Source: Bacteroidia bacterium (GTDB lineage: Bacteria > Bacteroidota > Bacteroidia > B-17B0 > Aurantibacillaceae). Taken from it: 64,000 nucleotides of DNA. Below are positions 20,630-29,844 of this stretch, in pieces. How positions within the stretch are numbered: the stretch's first letter is position 1; each line of letters begins with the position of its first letter. The position numbers and the translations under genes are program-made. Below the pieces are notes generated by a model. That model saw nothing but the letters and a program-made list of their open reading frames with translations, made no database searches and was not told the DNA's origin. Location of the stretch: the NCBI GenBank assembly GCA_026003255.1, contig BPGX01000006.1, positions 100,589-164,588 of the forward strand. Reading direction: 5' to 3'.

Positions 20630-20631
20630 AT

Positions 20632-20661
20632 AAAAAGGCTTTAGTTAACTAAAGCCTTTTT
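20632..20661 (+). terminator. Terminator after rng
   Basis: A perfect 30-base palindrome, with AAAAAGGCTTTAG pairing to CTAAAGCCTTTTT around TTAA, starts 3 bases past the corrected rng stop and ends in a T run. Its position supports the corrected end of rng. Confidence 0.9.
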
Positions 20662-20680
20662 ATTTAGTCCTTTTTATTCC

Positions 20681-20688
20681 TATCTTTG
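20681..20688 (+). promoter_or_regulatory. -7 promoter element of tatA
   Basis: TATCTTTG, a perfect match to the Bacteroidota -7 consensus, lies 13 bases before the first ATG of tatA. No clear TTTG is seen at the usual -33 distance. Confidence 0.5.
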
Positions 20689-20701
20689 CGTTACTAAAAA
20701 A

Positions 20702-20899
20702 ATGTTTATGAACGCTTCAATTATACTTGGCACAATTGGCCCTTGGCAAGTAGTATTAATTTTACTGGTGGTGGTGCTATTATTTGGTGCTAAAAAAATA
20801 CCGGAATTAATGAAAGGTGTTGGACAAGGCATTAAAGAATTTAAAGACGCTCAAAAGCAGGAAGACACTAATACCAACCAAACTGAGAAAAAAGACTAA
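20702..20899 (+). CDS. tatA: Sec-independent translocase subunit TatA/E
   Basis: TatA forms the pore-like component that moves folded proteins across the inner membrane. The 65-residue product has a short periplasmic N-terminus, one membrane helix ([15 protein letters not shown]), the hinge [20 protein letters not shown] forming the amphipathic helix, and an acidic/polar tail. The F-G hinge motif is present. The annotated start is ATG TTT ATG; the second ATG (20708, [13 protein letters not shown]) is at least as likely. TatC is not in the window. gatA follows after 59 bases. Confidence 0.93.
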   Translation: MFMNASIILGTIGPWQVVLILLVVVLLFGAKKIPELMKGVGQGIKEFKDAQKQEDTNTNQTEKKD

Positions 20900-20958
20900 T
20901 CAAAGTAATCATTTTTCTCTTCCTTCTTAAATATCAAGAAGCTTAATTTTACCATTGA

Positions 20959-22395
20959 ATGAATTCTACACTCGGTTATTCTTCTATTGCTCAAATTCAA
21001 GAGGCACTTCGCAATAACGAAACAAGTTGCCTTAGCCTTACTCAAAAATATTTAAAGCGCATTGAAGAAAAAAAACATCTGAATGCATTCCTTGAAGTAT
21101 TTATCGATAGTGCTTTGGCAAAAGCTAATGAAGTAGATGTAAAACTAAAAAAAAACAAAGCTGGAAAATTAGCCGGAGTTGTTATAGGAATTAAAGATAA
21201 TATCTGTTACAGAAATCATAAAGTATCAGCATCCTCAAAAATTTTAGAAAATTTTGAATCGCTTTTTAGTGCTACCGTAGTAGAACGTTTATTAGCAGAA
21301 GATGCTATTATTATTGGTCGATTAAACTGCGATGAATTTGCTATGGGTAGTTCCAACGAAAACTCAGCCTATGGAAATGTACTAAATCCTTTAAACGAAA
21401 AATGTGTACCCGGAGGCTCTTCAGGAGGTTCTGCCGCAGCTGTTGCAGCAGATTTATGCCATGTAGCATTAGGTTCTGATACGGGAGGCTCAATTCGCCA
21501 ACCGGCTTCTTTTTGCGGAGTGGTTGGTTTAAAGCCCACTTATGGTCGTGTTTCAAGATGGGGCTTAATTGCTTATGCATCATCTTTCGACCAGATAGGC
21601 CCATTGACAAAAAATGTAGAAGACGCAGCTTTGTTGTTGGAAGTTATGGCAGGAAAAGACGAATACGATAGCACTGCATCCTCCAAGTCTGTTGCGGCAT
21701 ACAGCCAAACCATCAATTCTTATAAAGGGAAAAAAGTAAGAATAGCCTACATAAATGATTGTTTAAACAACGATGGTCTAAACCCTGAAATTAAAAACTT
21801 TTTCAGCAATTATATTGAAAAGCTAAAAGTAGAAGGACACACGGTTGAAGGGGTAGATTTTCCTTATTTAGATTACTTAGTTCCCGCTTATTATGTTTTA
21901 ACAACGGCAGAAGCATCATCGAATCTTTCGCGATATGATGGCGTACATTATGGCTACAGAAGCCCGAATGCAACAGATTTAGAATCTACCTACAAAAAAT
22001 CACGCAGCGAAGGCTTTGGCAAAGAAGTAAAACGCAGAATTATGCTCGGTACTTTTGTGCTTAGCTCCGGATATTATGATGCCTACTATTCTAAAGCACA
22101 AAAAGTGCGAAGAATTTTACAAGATAAAACCAAAGAAATTTTATCTGATTACGATTTTATATTGTTGCCTTCTACTCCCGGAACGGCATTTGAATTTGGG
22201 CAAAAATCAGCTGACCCTGTTGCCATGTATTTAGAAGATATTTTTACTGTACAAGCTAATTTAACAGGGGTTCCGGCTATATCACTTCCATTAGGCAAAC
22301 ATAGTAATGGAATGCCATTTGGCGTGCAGCTAATGGCTAATATGTTTGAAGAAGAAAAGCTGCTGGCTTTTTCAAATGAATTAATGAGGAATTAA
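20959..22395 (+). CDS. gatA: Asp/Glu-tRNA amidotransferase subunit A
   Basis: GatA is the glutaminase of the GatCAB complex, which converts Glu-tRNA(Gln) (or Asp-tRNA(Asn)) to the amidated form. The 478-residue protein has the full amidase-signature triad: Lys79 (VIGIKDN), cis-Ser154 (PGGSSGGSAAA) and Ser178 (SDTGGSIRQPAS), at the same positions as in characterised GatA. The C-terminus retains VPAISLPLG and MPFGVQLMA. gatB and gatC are not nearby, which is normal for the phylum. A palindromic repeat follows and the next gene is convergent. Confidence 0.96.
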   Translation: MNSTLGYSSIAQIQEALRNNETSCLSLTQKYLKRIEEKKHLNAFLEVFIDSALAKANEVDVKLKKNKAGKLAGVVIGIKDNICYRNHKVSASSKILENFESLFSATVVERLLAEDAIIIGRLNCDEFAMGSSNENSAYGNVLNPLNEKCVPGGSSGGSAAAVAADLCHVALGSDTGGSIRQPASFCGVVGLKPTYGRVSRWGLIAYASSFDQIGPLTKNVEDAALLLEVMAGKDEYDSTASSKSVAAYSQTINSYKGKKVRIAYINDCLNNDGLNPEIKNFFSNYIEKLKVEGHTVEGVDFPYLDYLVPAYYVLTTAEASSNLSRYDGVHYGYRSPNATDLESTYKKSRSEGFGKEVKRRIMLGTFVLSSGYYDAYYSKAQKVRRILQDKTKEILSDYDFILLPSTPGTAFEFGQKSADPVAMYLEDIFTVQANLTGVPAISLPLGKHSNGMPFGVQLMANMFEEEKLLAFSNELMRN

Positions 22396-22472
22396 CACCT
22401 CCATTAATCATCTTATAAATCGGAATAAGCTCTCTCAAGAGGGGTGGCCTATGAGGGGGATTAAGGAGAAGT
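22396..22472. repeat. Palindromic repeat, copy 4
   Basis: A degraded member of the interspersed family contains ATAAATCGGAATAAGCTCTC and AAGAGGGGTGGCC, then GGGGGATTAAGGAG. It lies between the convergent ends of gatA and the next T9SS gene, and resembles the block at 7865-7945 (TAAATCGGGACAAAGCTCTC). Confidence 0.5.
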
Positions 22473-22473
22473 A

Positions 22474-24276
22474 CTACTCTTTCACAAATTTATGCTGTGT
22501 GCTTCCTTTTTCACTTACTATACTCAAAATATATATCCCCGATTTTAATGTTTCAACATTAATTTGTTTGTCGCTTGTGTTTATCCCACCTTCATGGTAT
22601 ATGCATTTTCCTATAAAATCATATATTTTAATATCAGAAAAATTATCGTTAGAATGAATATTTAAAAAAGTGTTTGTTGGATTAGGGAAAATGGTACAAT
22701 TAAATGACGAATTGCTTGTTTCATTTATTCCAACATTGGTAACTATAAAAGGCGGAGATGTTCTTATACATCCATTTTGATAGGTTACTGTAAGTGTATA
22801 ACTCCCGTTTTGCAAAGGGGTATAACTTTGACCTGTAGCACCCGGAATTGGATTTCCGTTCAAACTCCATTGATATTGTACCATTGTAACATTGGTGGTT
22901 AAAACATTATTAGATGAGTAAGTTATATTTGGAGCCAGACCTCCGCCAGGTTTTACATACACAGGCAAATATTTCATATCAAAACATCCGTTAGGCATAT
23001 TACCATAAATTTGATATGTTTCACTAAAGTAAAGAACCGCTGAAAATCCATTCATTTGATAGTTTATAATTCCGTTAGATGGGCTTATTGTGTACCAATT
23101 TGCTCCACTAAAAGTAAAATGCACGGTATCCCCAACACATATTGTATCGGTAGGTGGTGTAATGGTTATGTATGGTTTTGGCAAAACAGACAAAGTAATA
23201 GTATCGGAGCATTGTATTAAACCGGAATCAACAATTAATATTAAAACACTGTCGTTCCATAATGGGATTGATGAGAGGATAAAGTTTTGATTGTTTTGAT
23301 AATGCCCATTTGGTGCAATCCAGTTATAATTAAAGCCATTTAAGGTATCAGCTGTTACATTAATAATTGAGCCTTCACAAATCGGTGAAGGTGGATTTAT
23401 GTTTATTGTACAACTTGATTGGCATTGAGGGTCGCTTGCAGGCAATACTACAACAGTAGTAGTATCATAAACTATTCCTGCATTTAATACATTGGCAGAA
23501 ACAATGTATTGTGTAGTGGCTGTTGGGCTTACCCATGCAAGCGTATTATTATTCATTAGTGATATACCGCTATTAGCCGACCAATCGTGGCTTGAGCCTC
23601 CAATAGCTTTAATTATGGCTGTTTGGCCTTCGCAAATTGTATCTCCAATTAAATAAAATGTTGCACTGCAAGCTAATTGAGCCGTTCCGGTAAAATTAAT
23701 CGGTACTGAAAGGGATTGTCCTATAAAATTAGAAATACACAATAAAAAAGCATCTCCGGAATTAACATTTAACGTAGGTTCGTAATTTCCATAACAAGCA
23801 TTGCCCACTGCCGTTGAAGGAACAGGACCAATACCTGTTCCACAACCAGAACAGGCAGCATTCCAATTACAACGTATCGGGGCTAAGGTGTTATTAAAAA
23901 TACCACTGCAGGTATTAATATTGTAAGGCCACATAATCCAATCTAAGCAATTAGTTTGAGTGCCTGCTGCCATATTAAACTCTAAGGTGCCGTTTGATGC
24001 CACATAAATTAACAACCAGGTAGAATTTATTTCTCCGGAAAACAAACATCCTGAATTTGTACTTGCCGGATTTGTTGAAGGGTTTGAAATATTATGACTA
24101 GAAGCTGTAAAATCAATAACATTGCCTTGACCTGATGATTGCTGAAAATTTAAAGTATCATTATTGCAAATAGCTACTGTAGTTATACAATCGCTGGGAT
24201 AATTTTGTGCATTTACAATATTATTTAGTAAAATAAACAAAATAAGTAAAGGTGTTTTTACAAAAGGATGCTTCAT
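22474..24276 (-). CDS. T9SS cargo with Ig-like domains and type A sorting domain
   Basis: This 600-residue exported protein has a signal peptide (residues 1-23, LLILFILLNNIVNAQ). A Cys-containing N-terminal domain (about 25-210) follows with motifs seen in Bacteroidota secreted proteins (SGEINSTWLLIYVASNGTLE). Then come several Ig-like or PKD-like repeats (about 215-500, each with a D-T-I-C-E-G-type start such as GDTICEGQTAIIK). The type A sorting domain is at 525-600 (IFPNPTNTFLNIHSND, then LKSGIYILSIVSEKG). No enzyme motif is seen, so an adhesive or structural surface role is inferred. It is the most distal gene of a five-gene minus-strand series. Confidence 0.85.
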   Translation of the reverse strand: MKHPFVKTPLLILFILLNNIVNAQNYPSDCITTVAICNNDTLNFQQSSGQGNVIDFTASSHNISNPSTNPASTNSGCLFSGEINSTWLLIYVASNGTLEFNMAAGTQTNCLDWIMWPYNINTCSGIFNNTLAPIRCNWNAACSGCGTGIGPVPSTAVGNACYGNYEPTLNVNSGDAFLLCISNFIGQSLSVPINFTGTAQLACSATFYLIGDTICEGQTAIIKAIGGSSHDWSANSGISLMNNNTLAWVSPTATTQYIVSANVLNAGIVYDTTTVVVLPASDPQCQSSCTININPPSPICEGSIINVTADTLNGFNYNWIAPNGHYQNNQNFILSSIPLWNDSVLILIVDSGLIQCSDTITLSVLPKPYITITPPTDTICVGDTVHFTFSGANWYTISPSNGIINYQMNGFSAVLYFSETYQIYGNMPNGCFDMKYLPVYVKPGGGLAPNITYSSNNVLTTNVTMVQYQWSLNGNPIPGATGQSYTPLQNGSYTLTVTYQNGCIRTSPPFIVTNVGINETSNSSFNCTIFPNPTNTFLNIHSNDNFSDIKIYDFIGKCIYHEGGINTSDKQINVETLKSGIYILSIVSEKGSTQHKFVKE

Positions 24277-24281
24277 GTTTT

Positions 24282-26035
24282 TTAGCTTTTAATAAACTTT
24301 TCTTTTTTAAAATACCCCGCCCCTTCTAATTCCATAAAATAAATACCCGGTTTTAATGTTTCAACATTAATCATTTTAGTATTAGCATTTATTCCTGTTT
24401 CATTATAAACCAATGCTCCTAATGAATTGTATATTTTAATGGATTGTATTTCTCTTACTGCTTTTATGGTTATTTGGTTGATTGCGGGGTTTGGGTAAAC
24501 ACTTAACTCCTCCTCCACATCATACAAGGCTCCGGTAGAGGTATTAAAGCTGCACACCATGGTATCGGCTTCGCCACAGGCGGTAGCTATTAATGTTATT
24601 TGATAATTGCCCTGTGTGGCATACGTATGATTAATTGGCAAAGTATCGTGCTCTGCTCTAAAAACAAGTAAAGGGCTGCCATCGCCAAAATCTAAATAGC
24701 AGGTATCTGCCCGCTCGCTTAGGTTGGTAAAGGTATAGTTTAAGCCGTTGCCGTTGCATTGCATTTGCGCCTGTGGCGGGCCGGTAAAGCCTAAGCAATT
24801 AGTTTTTACCACATACACAATTTGTTTTAATGAATTTTGATTATACACTGCCAAATTAGCTGCTCCAGTAAATAAATAACCTCCATCGCTTGTGGCTATG
24901 CCATGCTGAAAGCCTACACGACCATAACCATATCCTATAAACGAACGTGTCCACAATACATTTCCAAATGTATTATACTTCACTACAAGCCCCTCCAAAA
25001 CATTGTTATTACTTTGTTTTGCCCTTGACCCAAATGCAATATAATTACCATCATGGGCTTTTATAATATTATTAAAGCCTCCTAATAAAACTGCTCCGTT
25101 TTCATAATTAACCATGTCAAATATTTGTAAAACCACACCTGATGTATCTATTTTAAAAACATAAGGGAAGTCTCCCTTTGTACATGCAACCAACAAATTA
25201 TTTTCTTGTGGCAAGTACAACGCTCCAAATGCAAATTCGTGTGTACTATTACTTGGTGGACTATACCAATTTCTGTCCCATAATAAATTGCCATTTTTAT
25301 CTGTTTTTGCAATCCATATATCGCTATTTTGAAAATTAAAGTTTCTATGGCCAACAAAAATCAAATTGCTATCGGGTAGCTCAATAGCATCATTAAAGGA
25401 GGTATTTAACATGCCGCTTATGGGTTGTTCAAGTTTTTTTCGCCATAATATATTCCCCATAGTATCTACCTTAAAATAAATGGGCTTTGCTATGGTATCG
25501 GGTATATTGGTTGAACCCATTATTAAAAATGTACTGTCAGATAAAAATTTGAAGTTGCTCATGCTGGAGCCCATAATAACTCCGCTGACAGGAGCAATAA
25601 AAGAGGTATCAAAAACTAAATAATTTCGACTAAGCTCAATAAAATTTGAATCTAATTTAACTAAAAATATATTTGAAATATTATTTGTTAAATCAACAAA
25701 ATTTCCTAAAAAAAATAGCTATCATTAAAATAATACATGTAAACACCTATTAAAGTTTTATCGTTTTCACTAAAATTTTCTTTCACAATTATGCTATCGC
25801 CAAGCTCATTTATTTTTAATATAAATCCATCTTTTGGGCCATTATTAATTATTGCAGTTGGACCAGAAACCAAATAGTGATTATTGCTTTTAATAGTAGC
25901 CATTCCTCTTGCCCCTTTTGTTGGAACTATAGTAGTATCAGTATAAAAAAAACGTTCAAAATACTTTGCGCTTTGTGCATGGCTTGTGTTTATACTAAAG
26001 CAAAGTATTATAAATATTATCTGGTATTTGCGCAT
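24282..26035 (-). CDS. T9SS cargo with repeat domain, PKD domain and type A sorting domain, one frameshift
   Basis: The N-terminal part (26035-25706) has a signal peptide (QIIFIILCFSINTSHAQ) and reads to NDSYFF-stop. Shortening the eight-base run at 25708-25715 by one gives NDSYFLGNFVDLTNNISNIF and joins the downstream frame (SRNYLVFDTSFIAPVSGVIM) to the 430-residue remainder, making about 583 residues. The middle has short WD-like repeats about journey and measurement of values (KVDTMGNILWRKK, KTDKNGNLLWDRNW), typical of secreted propeller-like proteins. A PKD domain (DFGDGSPLLVF...HTYATQGNYQI) and a type A sorting domain (VYPNPAINQITIKAV) follow. Its tail is very like that of the neighbour at 22474 (INVETLKPGIYFMELEG). 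Confidence 0.82.
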
Positions 26036-26050
26036 AACATTATATTTTAA

Positions 26051-26083
26051 AAAAAGGCTGTAAATTTTTAGTACAGCCTTTTT
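26051..26083 (-). terminator. Terminator after the 26.1-29.7 kb gene
   Basis: A 12-bp stem (AAAAAGGCTGTA at 26051-26062 with TACAGCCTTTTT at 26072-26083) on the minus strand ends in a T run, 8 bases past the stop of the beta-helix gene and 15 before the next start. Confidence 0.85.
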
Positions 26084-26091
26084 AAGTTTTT

Positions 26092-29000
26092 TTATTGCAC
26101 TACTATTTTACTAATGTGCGTAAATTGATTTTCATTACTTGTAATTTTTATAAAATACAAGCCTTTGCCTTGTTCATTTAGTCTTATATAGTGTAAATGG
26201 CTTTGCTCTTCTATGCTGTAGCTATCTTTATATACTACTATACCACGCAAATCTATTACTTCTATCAAATAATTGCCATTTATGGCATTGTCTATTTGTA
26301 TGGCAAATGTGCCGCTGTTGGGGTTTGGGCTGGTTATTATCTTAGTTTTTTCTTGTGTAGTATAAATTGCATTGCTTATTTTATCGCTCTGCTCCTGTTG
26401 TGCGTTATTAAAATTCTCAATACGATTGTTTTGAATATCGCAAATTCCCAAATGCTCGCAATCAATTGGCATAGGCTCAAAAGCAAGAACTGTTATAGCA
26501 TTTTGTGCATGTATGCCCGGTGCCGGTTTTAAAGGGGCTATGCTGCGTATTTGCTGTTCTTCTTGTGGTTCGCTTAAATACACATTGCGCCCGGCTTGTA
26601 TTTGCCCGCGCATTAAATTTATATATTCGTGAAACTTTTGCTTTTCAAAGGTGTTTTGTGGTATAAGCGCAAGGCTTTGTGCAGCTTCTGCCTCCATTTC
26701 TTTAGCAATATAGGTTCCTGTTAATAAACGCTGTGCGCTTTCGGTATTTATGCTATGCAAGGTGGCAAACAGCAAACTGTCTTCCTGATAATATGCGGCA
26801 TAATCAGCCAATTCTAAACGATACCTTTGTTGCAATAAGGTATCATTGGTATTAATTAAATCTGCCAAAATACTGTCTTTCTCTCTTGGCCTTGGGCGAA
26901 TGCTGTCAACAGGATTGGGTGGCGCAATTGGAGGCATTGAACCACATAGAGAAATTGACTCTGGATTTATATTAATTTGTTGAACGCTAACGGGACCAAT
27001 AATAACATCAGGCATAAGCGGATTAACCTGTGGATTCCATCCACCATCAAAATAATATGTAAATAAAGGATTAGCCTGAGTAAATAGCGGGTTTGATGTT
27101 AGCACTCTGATATCAGTTATGCTTCCTAAATCGTTAAATAAGTTTCCTGCTCCGATATCAGAAACTGGATTATTATTAAAAACACCAAACTGATCACTAA
27201 GTTTTGCATTACCAGAGCTAAGCGGGAAATCATACACATTCCAAGCACGGAGGCTGTAATTGCTAATTTCGTTACAATGAATATCCACGTGTTCATTGTC
27301 TCCGCCTAAGGCTATTCCTTGAATACAATTATTAATGATATTTTTTTGTATGTAATTTTTTTGAAACTGTACTCCATTACAGTTGAGGGCTGTAATAGCA
27401 TGTTCCACATTATTAATGCTATTGGCGTAACATGAATAAAATGCTACATCATTCATATAAACCCCTAAAGATGTGCCCATTAATGATAACATTGGCCAAA
27501 CTCCATTGTTTATCGTATTTTGGCGAATATCGGCTTTACCGACTCCAATTGCTACAATTGCTCTGTCGGATTGGTTAAATGTATTATGTTTTATTGAGTG
27601 TGTTGAAACATAAGAATTGGTTGCAGAGCTGATATAAACGCCTGTTGAAACATTGTTAAAGCTACAAAAGGTTACATCTAATGTTGAGTTTTCGCAAAAA
27701 ACGCCAATTGTATTATTATTTGAATTTGTAATTGATGTTGGTGTATTGCTAAAAGTATTATTTGTGCCAATTAAATTATCATTGCCAACGGCATAAGAAT
27801 TTATTCCTATTGTTCTTATAAAATATTCGCTGCGCTGACTAAAATTCCATGTACTTGCATATATCTGTGGCTGTCTAAGTGACGCATCGCATATAAAATT
27901 ACAACCAAATATTTTACTTTCAACACTCGGCCCGTAAGGTAAAGGAAAATTGATACTGTTTTTACAGTTTTTAAAAGTTGAATTCATTACAGAAATAGTG
28001 CCTCCGGAATAATTAATAGTAGGATTAAATCCAATATAAGAAGATTGTATTGAAATTAAGGCTTGTCTTCTTCCTACAAATATTCCCTCTGCCGCATGTT
28101 CCATAACTGAGCTTCTAAATGTAAAGGTGCCCTGTTTTTGACCGGGAAGCTCTGCACTCCAGCCCCAAACATCAACGCCCCACCACATACAATTGGCAAC
28201 AGCTGTTAACTTTACATTATTTGTAACAACATTCCCTCCAGTGGAGTTTAATCCTATTCCTGCTCTTCTTATTTCAATCATACCACTTGCACCAAAAGCC
28301 AATGTAATATCACTAATATGAAGATTGGCATTAGGCATTACTGTGATTTTGCCTTTAATTTTAATATTATTAGGATTTACTCCTACTGGCCATGGAGAAA
28401 AAACTCCATTAATATTTCTACCGCTTAAATTCCAAATTTCTGTTCCATTTACTGTAATATTATTATAATCAAACACAACATCTTTGTCGCATGGACAAGG
28501 TTTTACATTATTTGTTGTTGCGCTGGCTGTATTGCTGCATCCCCATTGGTTAGTAGCAGTAACCGTATAAGTAGTTGTTCCTAATGGAGCAATAACCGTA
28601 GTATTTTGAGCATTAGGATTACTTACTCCTGCTGTGGGTGCCCAATTATAAACAAATGGGCCCTGTCCCGGTGGTGTTGCATTAGAGGAGAGATTTATAA
28701 TTTCTCCCTCGCAAACATTATTTGGGGTAAGATTAGCCGTTACATTAGGCTTAGGGCTAACGGTTACACATACCTGATTGGTATAAACCTGTGTAGTACA
28801 ACCTGGATTAGTATATTTTACTCTTGCTCTAAAACAACAAGTTCTTGGTGAAGTAGGGCTAAGCGTATTTAATACATTATTAATGCTATTACCATTACCA
28901 AGCATTAACCAACTTGCACCACCGGTACAAGAACGTTCCCAATTGACTGTAGTTCCGGGAGAGTTCCCATTAATTGTTAAATTTACAGCATCGCCATCAC

Positions 29001-29748
29001 AAACATTTGTAGACGACACGCTAATTACTCCTGGTGTTGGATTATCTGTTACTGGTATTGTAATTGGTTGTAACACCGTATTACTACAATAAATAGCATG
29101 AGCGCTAAATACATTATTGGTAGAAGTTGGTGTAACTGTTATTGTATAAGTAGTAATTCCTCCGGATGTGCTTGATGTACCTGAACCTAATGATGGCGAA
29201 CCAGCCGCGCCTCCTGCTCTCCAAACAAAGTTTAAAAATTTACAGCCTCCGCTTACTTGTGCTGTAAGTGTAACAGGTTGTCCGCAAACAGCATTTGTCG
29301 GACTTGCGCTTACTACATCATTTATGGGAACTGCACCTCCCTGAGACAAAGTATTAAATCCAAGTGATTGTGTTGTCCATGCCCCTGCAACATTTGTAAT
29401 CACATTATATGCTCTTACTCTTACCATATAGTGTGCTCCAGGGCAAAGTTGATTAAAATTAATAATAATAGGACTAAGAAGAAACGTTCCGTTTCCTGTA
29501 ACTAAACTAGGCGCTCCTGTGAAATCAACAATATTATTGAATGATTCATTTGTACATTTCACTTCTGCTTCTAATCTTAGCGTTTGCCCAGTATAACCTG
29601 GCGGTACTGAGCCGAAAATCGTTACATTGTTTGTGCCTATGCTTACTTGAGGACTAACAATTATTTGAGCATTTACACTGCCAACAAACAAAATTGCTAA
29701 AAAGCTAAATATCAGCGATTTAAAATAGGGGGGGGGTAATTTTACCAA
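26092..29748 (-). CDS. Large T9SS beta-helix protein with Ig-like domains
   Basis: The 1,218-residue product has a signal peptide (KSLIFSFLAILFVGSVNAQ), then Ig-like/fibronectin-like domains (about 30-410). A right-handed beta-helix follows (about 450-900), with Asn-rich rungs such as NTFNQSDRAIVAIGVGKADI and NGVQFQKNYIQKNIINNCIQ, then a helical linker with charged residues (960-1110). The type A sorting domain is SPNPNSGTFAIQIDN to the end. The architecture resembles the passenger of the subtilase genes, minus the protease. The frame as written opens at a TTG and runs through nine C. The shared-leader ATG at 29779 (MAHFTFLRAGLGKIT) would be in frame with eight C, so the real start may be 29779. 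It is probably an adhesin or polysaccharide-interacting surface protein. Confidence 0.85.
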   Translation of the reverse strand: MVKLPPPYFKSLIFSFLAILFVGSVNAQIIVSPQVSIGTNNVTIFGSVPPGYTGQTLRLEAEVKCTNESFNNIVDFTGAPSLVTGNGTFLLSPIIINFNQLCPGAHYMVRVRAYNVITNVAGAWTTQSLGFNTLSQGGAVPINDVVSASPTNAVCGQPVTLTAQVSGGCKFLNFVWRAGGAAGSPSLGSGTSSTSGGITTYTITVTPTSTNNVFSAHAIYCSNTVLQPITIPVTDNPTPGVISVSSTNVCDGDAVNLTINGNSPGTTVNWERSCTGGASWLMLGNGNSINNVLNTLSPTSPRTCCFRARVKYTNPGCTTQVYTNQVCVTVSPKPNVTANLTPNNVCEGEIINLSSNATPPGQGPFVYNWAPTAGVSNPNAQNTTVIAPLGTTTYTVTATNQWGCSNTASATTNNVKPCPCDKDVVFDYNNITVNGTEIWNLSGRNINGVFSPWPVGVNPNNIKIKGKITVMPNANLHISDITLAFGASGMIEIRRAGIGLNSTGGNVVTNNVKLTAVANCMWWGVDVWGWSAELPGQKQGTFTFRSSVMEHAAEGIFVGRRQALISIQSSYIGFNPTINYSGGTISVMNSTFKNCKNSINFPLPYGPSVESKIFGCNFICDASLRQPQIYASTWNFSQRSEYFIRTIGINSYAVGNDNLIGTNNTFSNTPTSITNSNNNTIGVFCENSTLDVTFCSFNNVSTGVYISSATNSYVSTHSIKHNTFNQSDRAIVAIGVGKADIRQNTINNGVWPMLSLMGTSLGVYMNDVAFYSCYANSINNVEHAITALNCNGVQFQKNYIQKNIINNCIQGIALGGDNEHVDIHCNEISNYSLRAWNVYDFPLSSGNAKLSDQFGVFNNNPVSDIGAGNLFNDLGSITDIRVLTSNPLFTQANPLFTYYFDGGWNPQVNPLMPDVIIGPVSVQQININPESISLCGSMPPIAPPNPVDSIRPRPREKDSILADLINTNDTLLQQRYRLELADYAAYYQEDSLLFATLHSINTESAQRLLTGTYIAKEMEAEAAQSLALIPQNTFEKQKFHEYINLMRGQIQAGRNVYLSEPQEEQQIRSIAPLKPAPGIHAQNAITVLAFEPMPIDCEHLGICDIQNNRIENFNNAQQEQSDKISNAIYTTQEKTKIITSPNPNSGTFAIQIDNAINGNYLIEVIDLRGIVVYKDSYSIEEQSHLHYIRLNEQGKGLYFIKITSNENQFTHISKIVVQ

Positions 29749-29838
29749 GCCCGGCCCTTAAAAATGTAAAATGTGCCATAAGCATAATTTTTATTGGTTT
29801 AACAAAGCTAATTTATGAAAATATGTGAGAAAAGCAAG
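29728..29838 (-). promoter_or_regulatory. Shared T9SS-cargo promoter and leader, copy 2, with poly-C tract
   Basis: The minus-strand order is CTTG (29838-29835), 19 bases, TAAATTAG (29815-29808), a conserved leader, ATG at 29779 encoding MAHFTFLRAGLGKIT, and nine C (29736-29728) inside the signal-peptide coding region. Differences from the other two copies are mostly at third codon positions of the MAHFT peptide (GCA/GCG, GCC/GCA), as expected if it is translated. The -33 box lies 6 bases past the stop of the upstream gene. Confidence 0.7.
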
Positions 29839-29844
29839 TGATTT

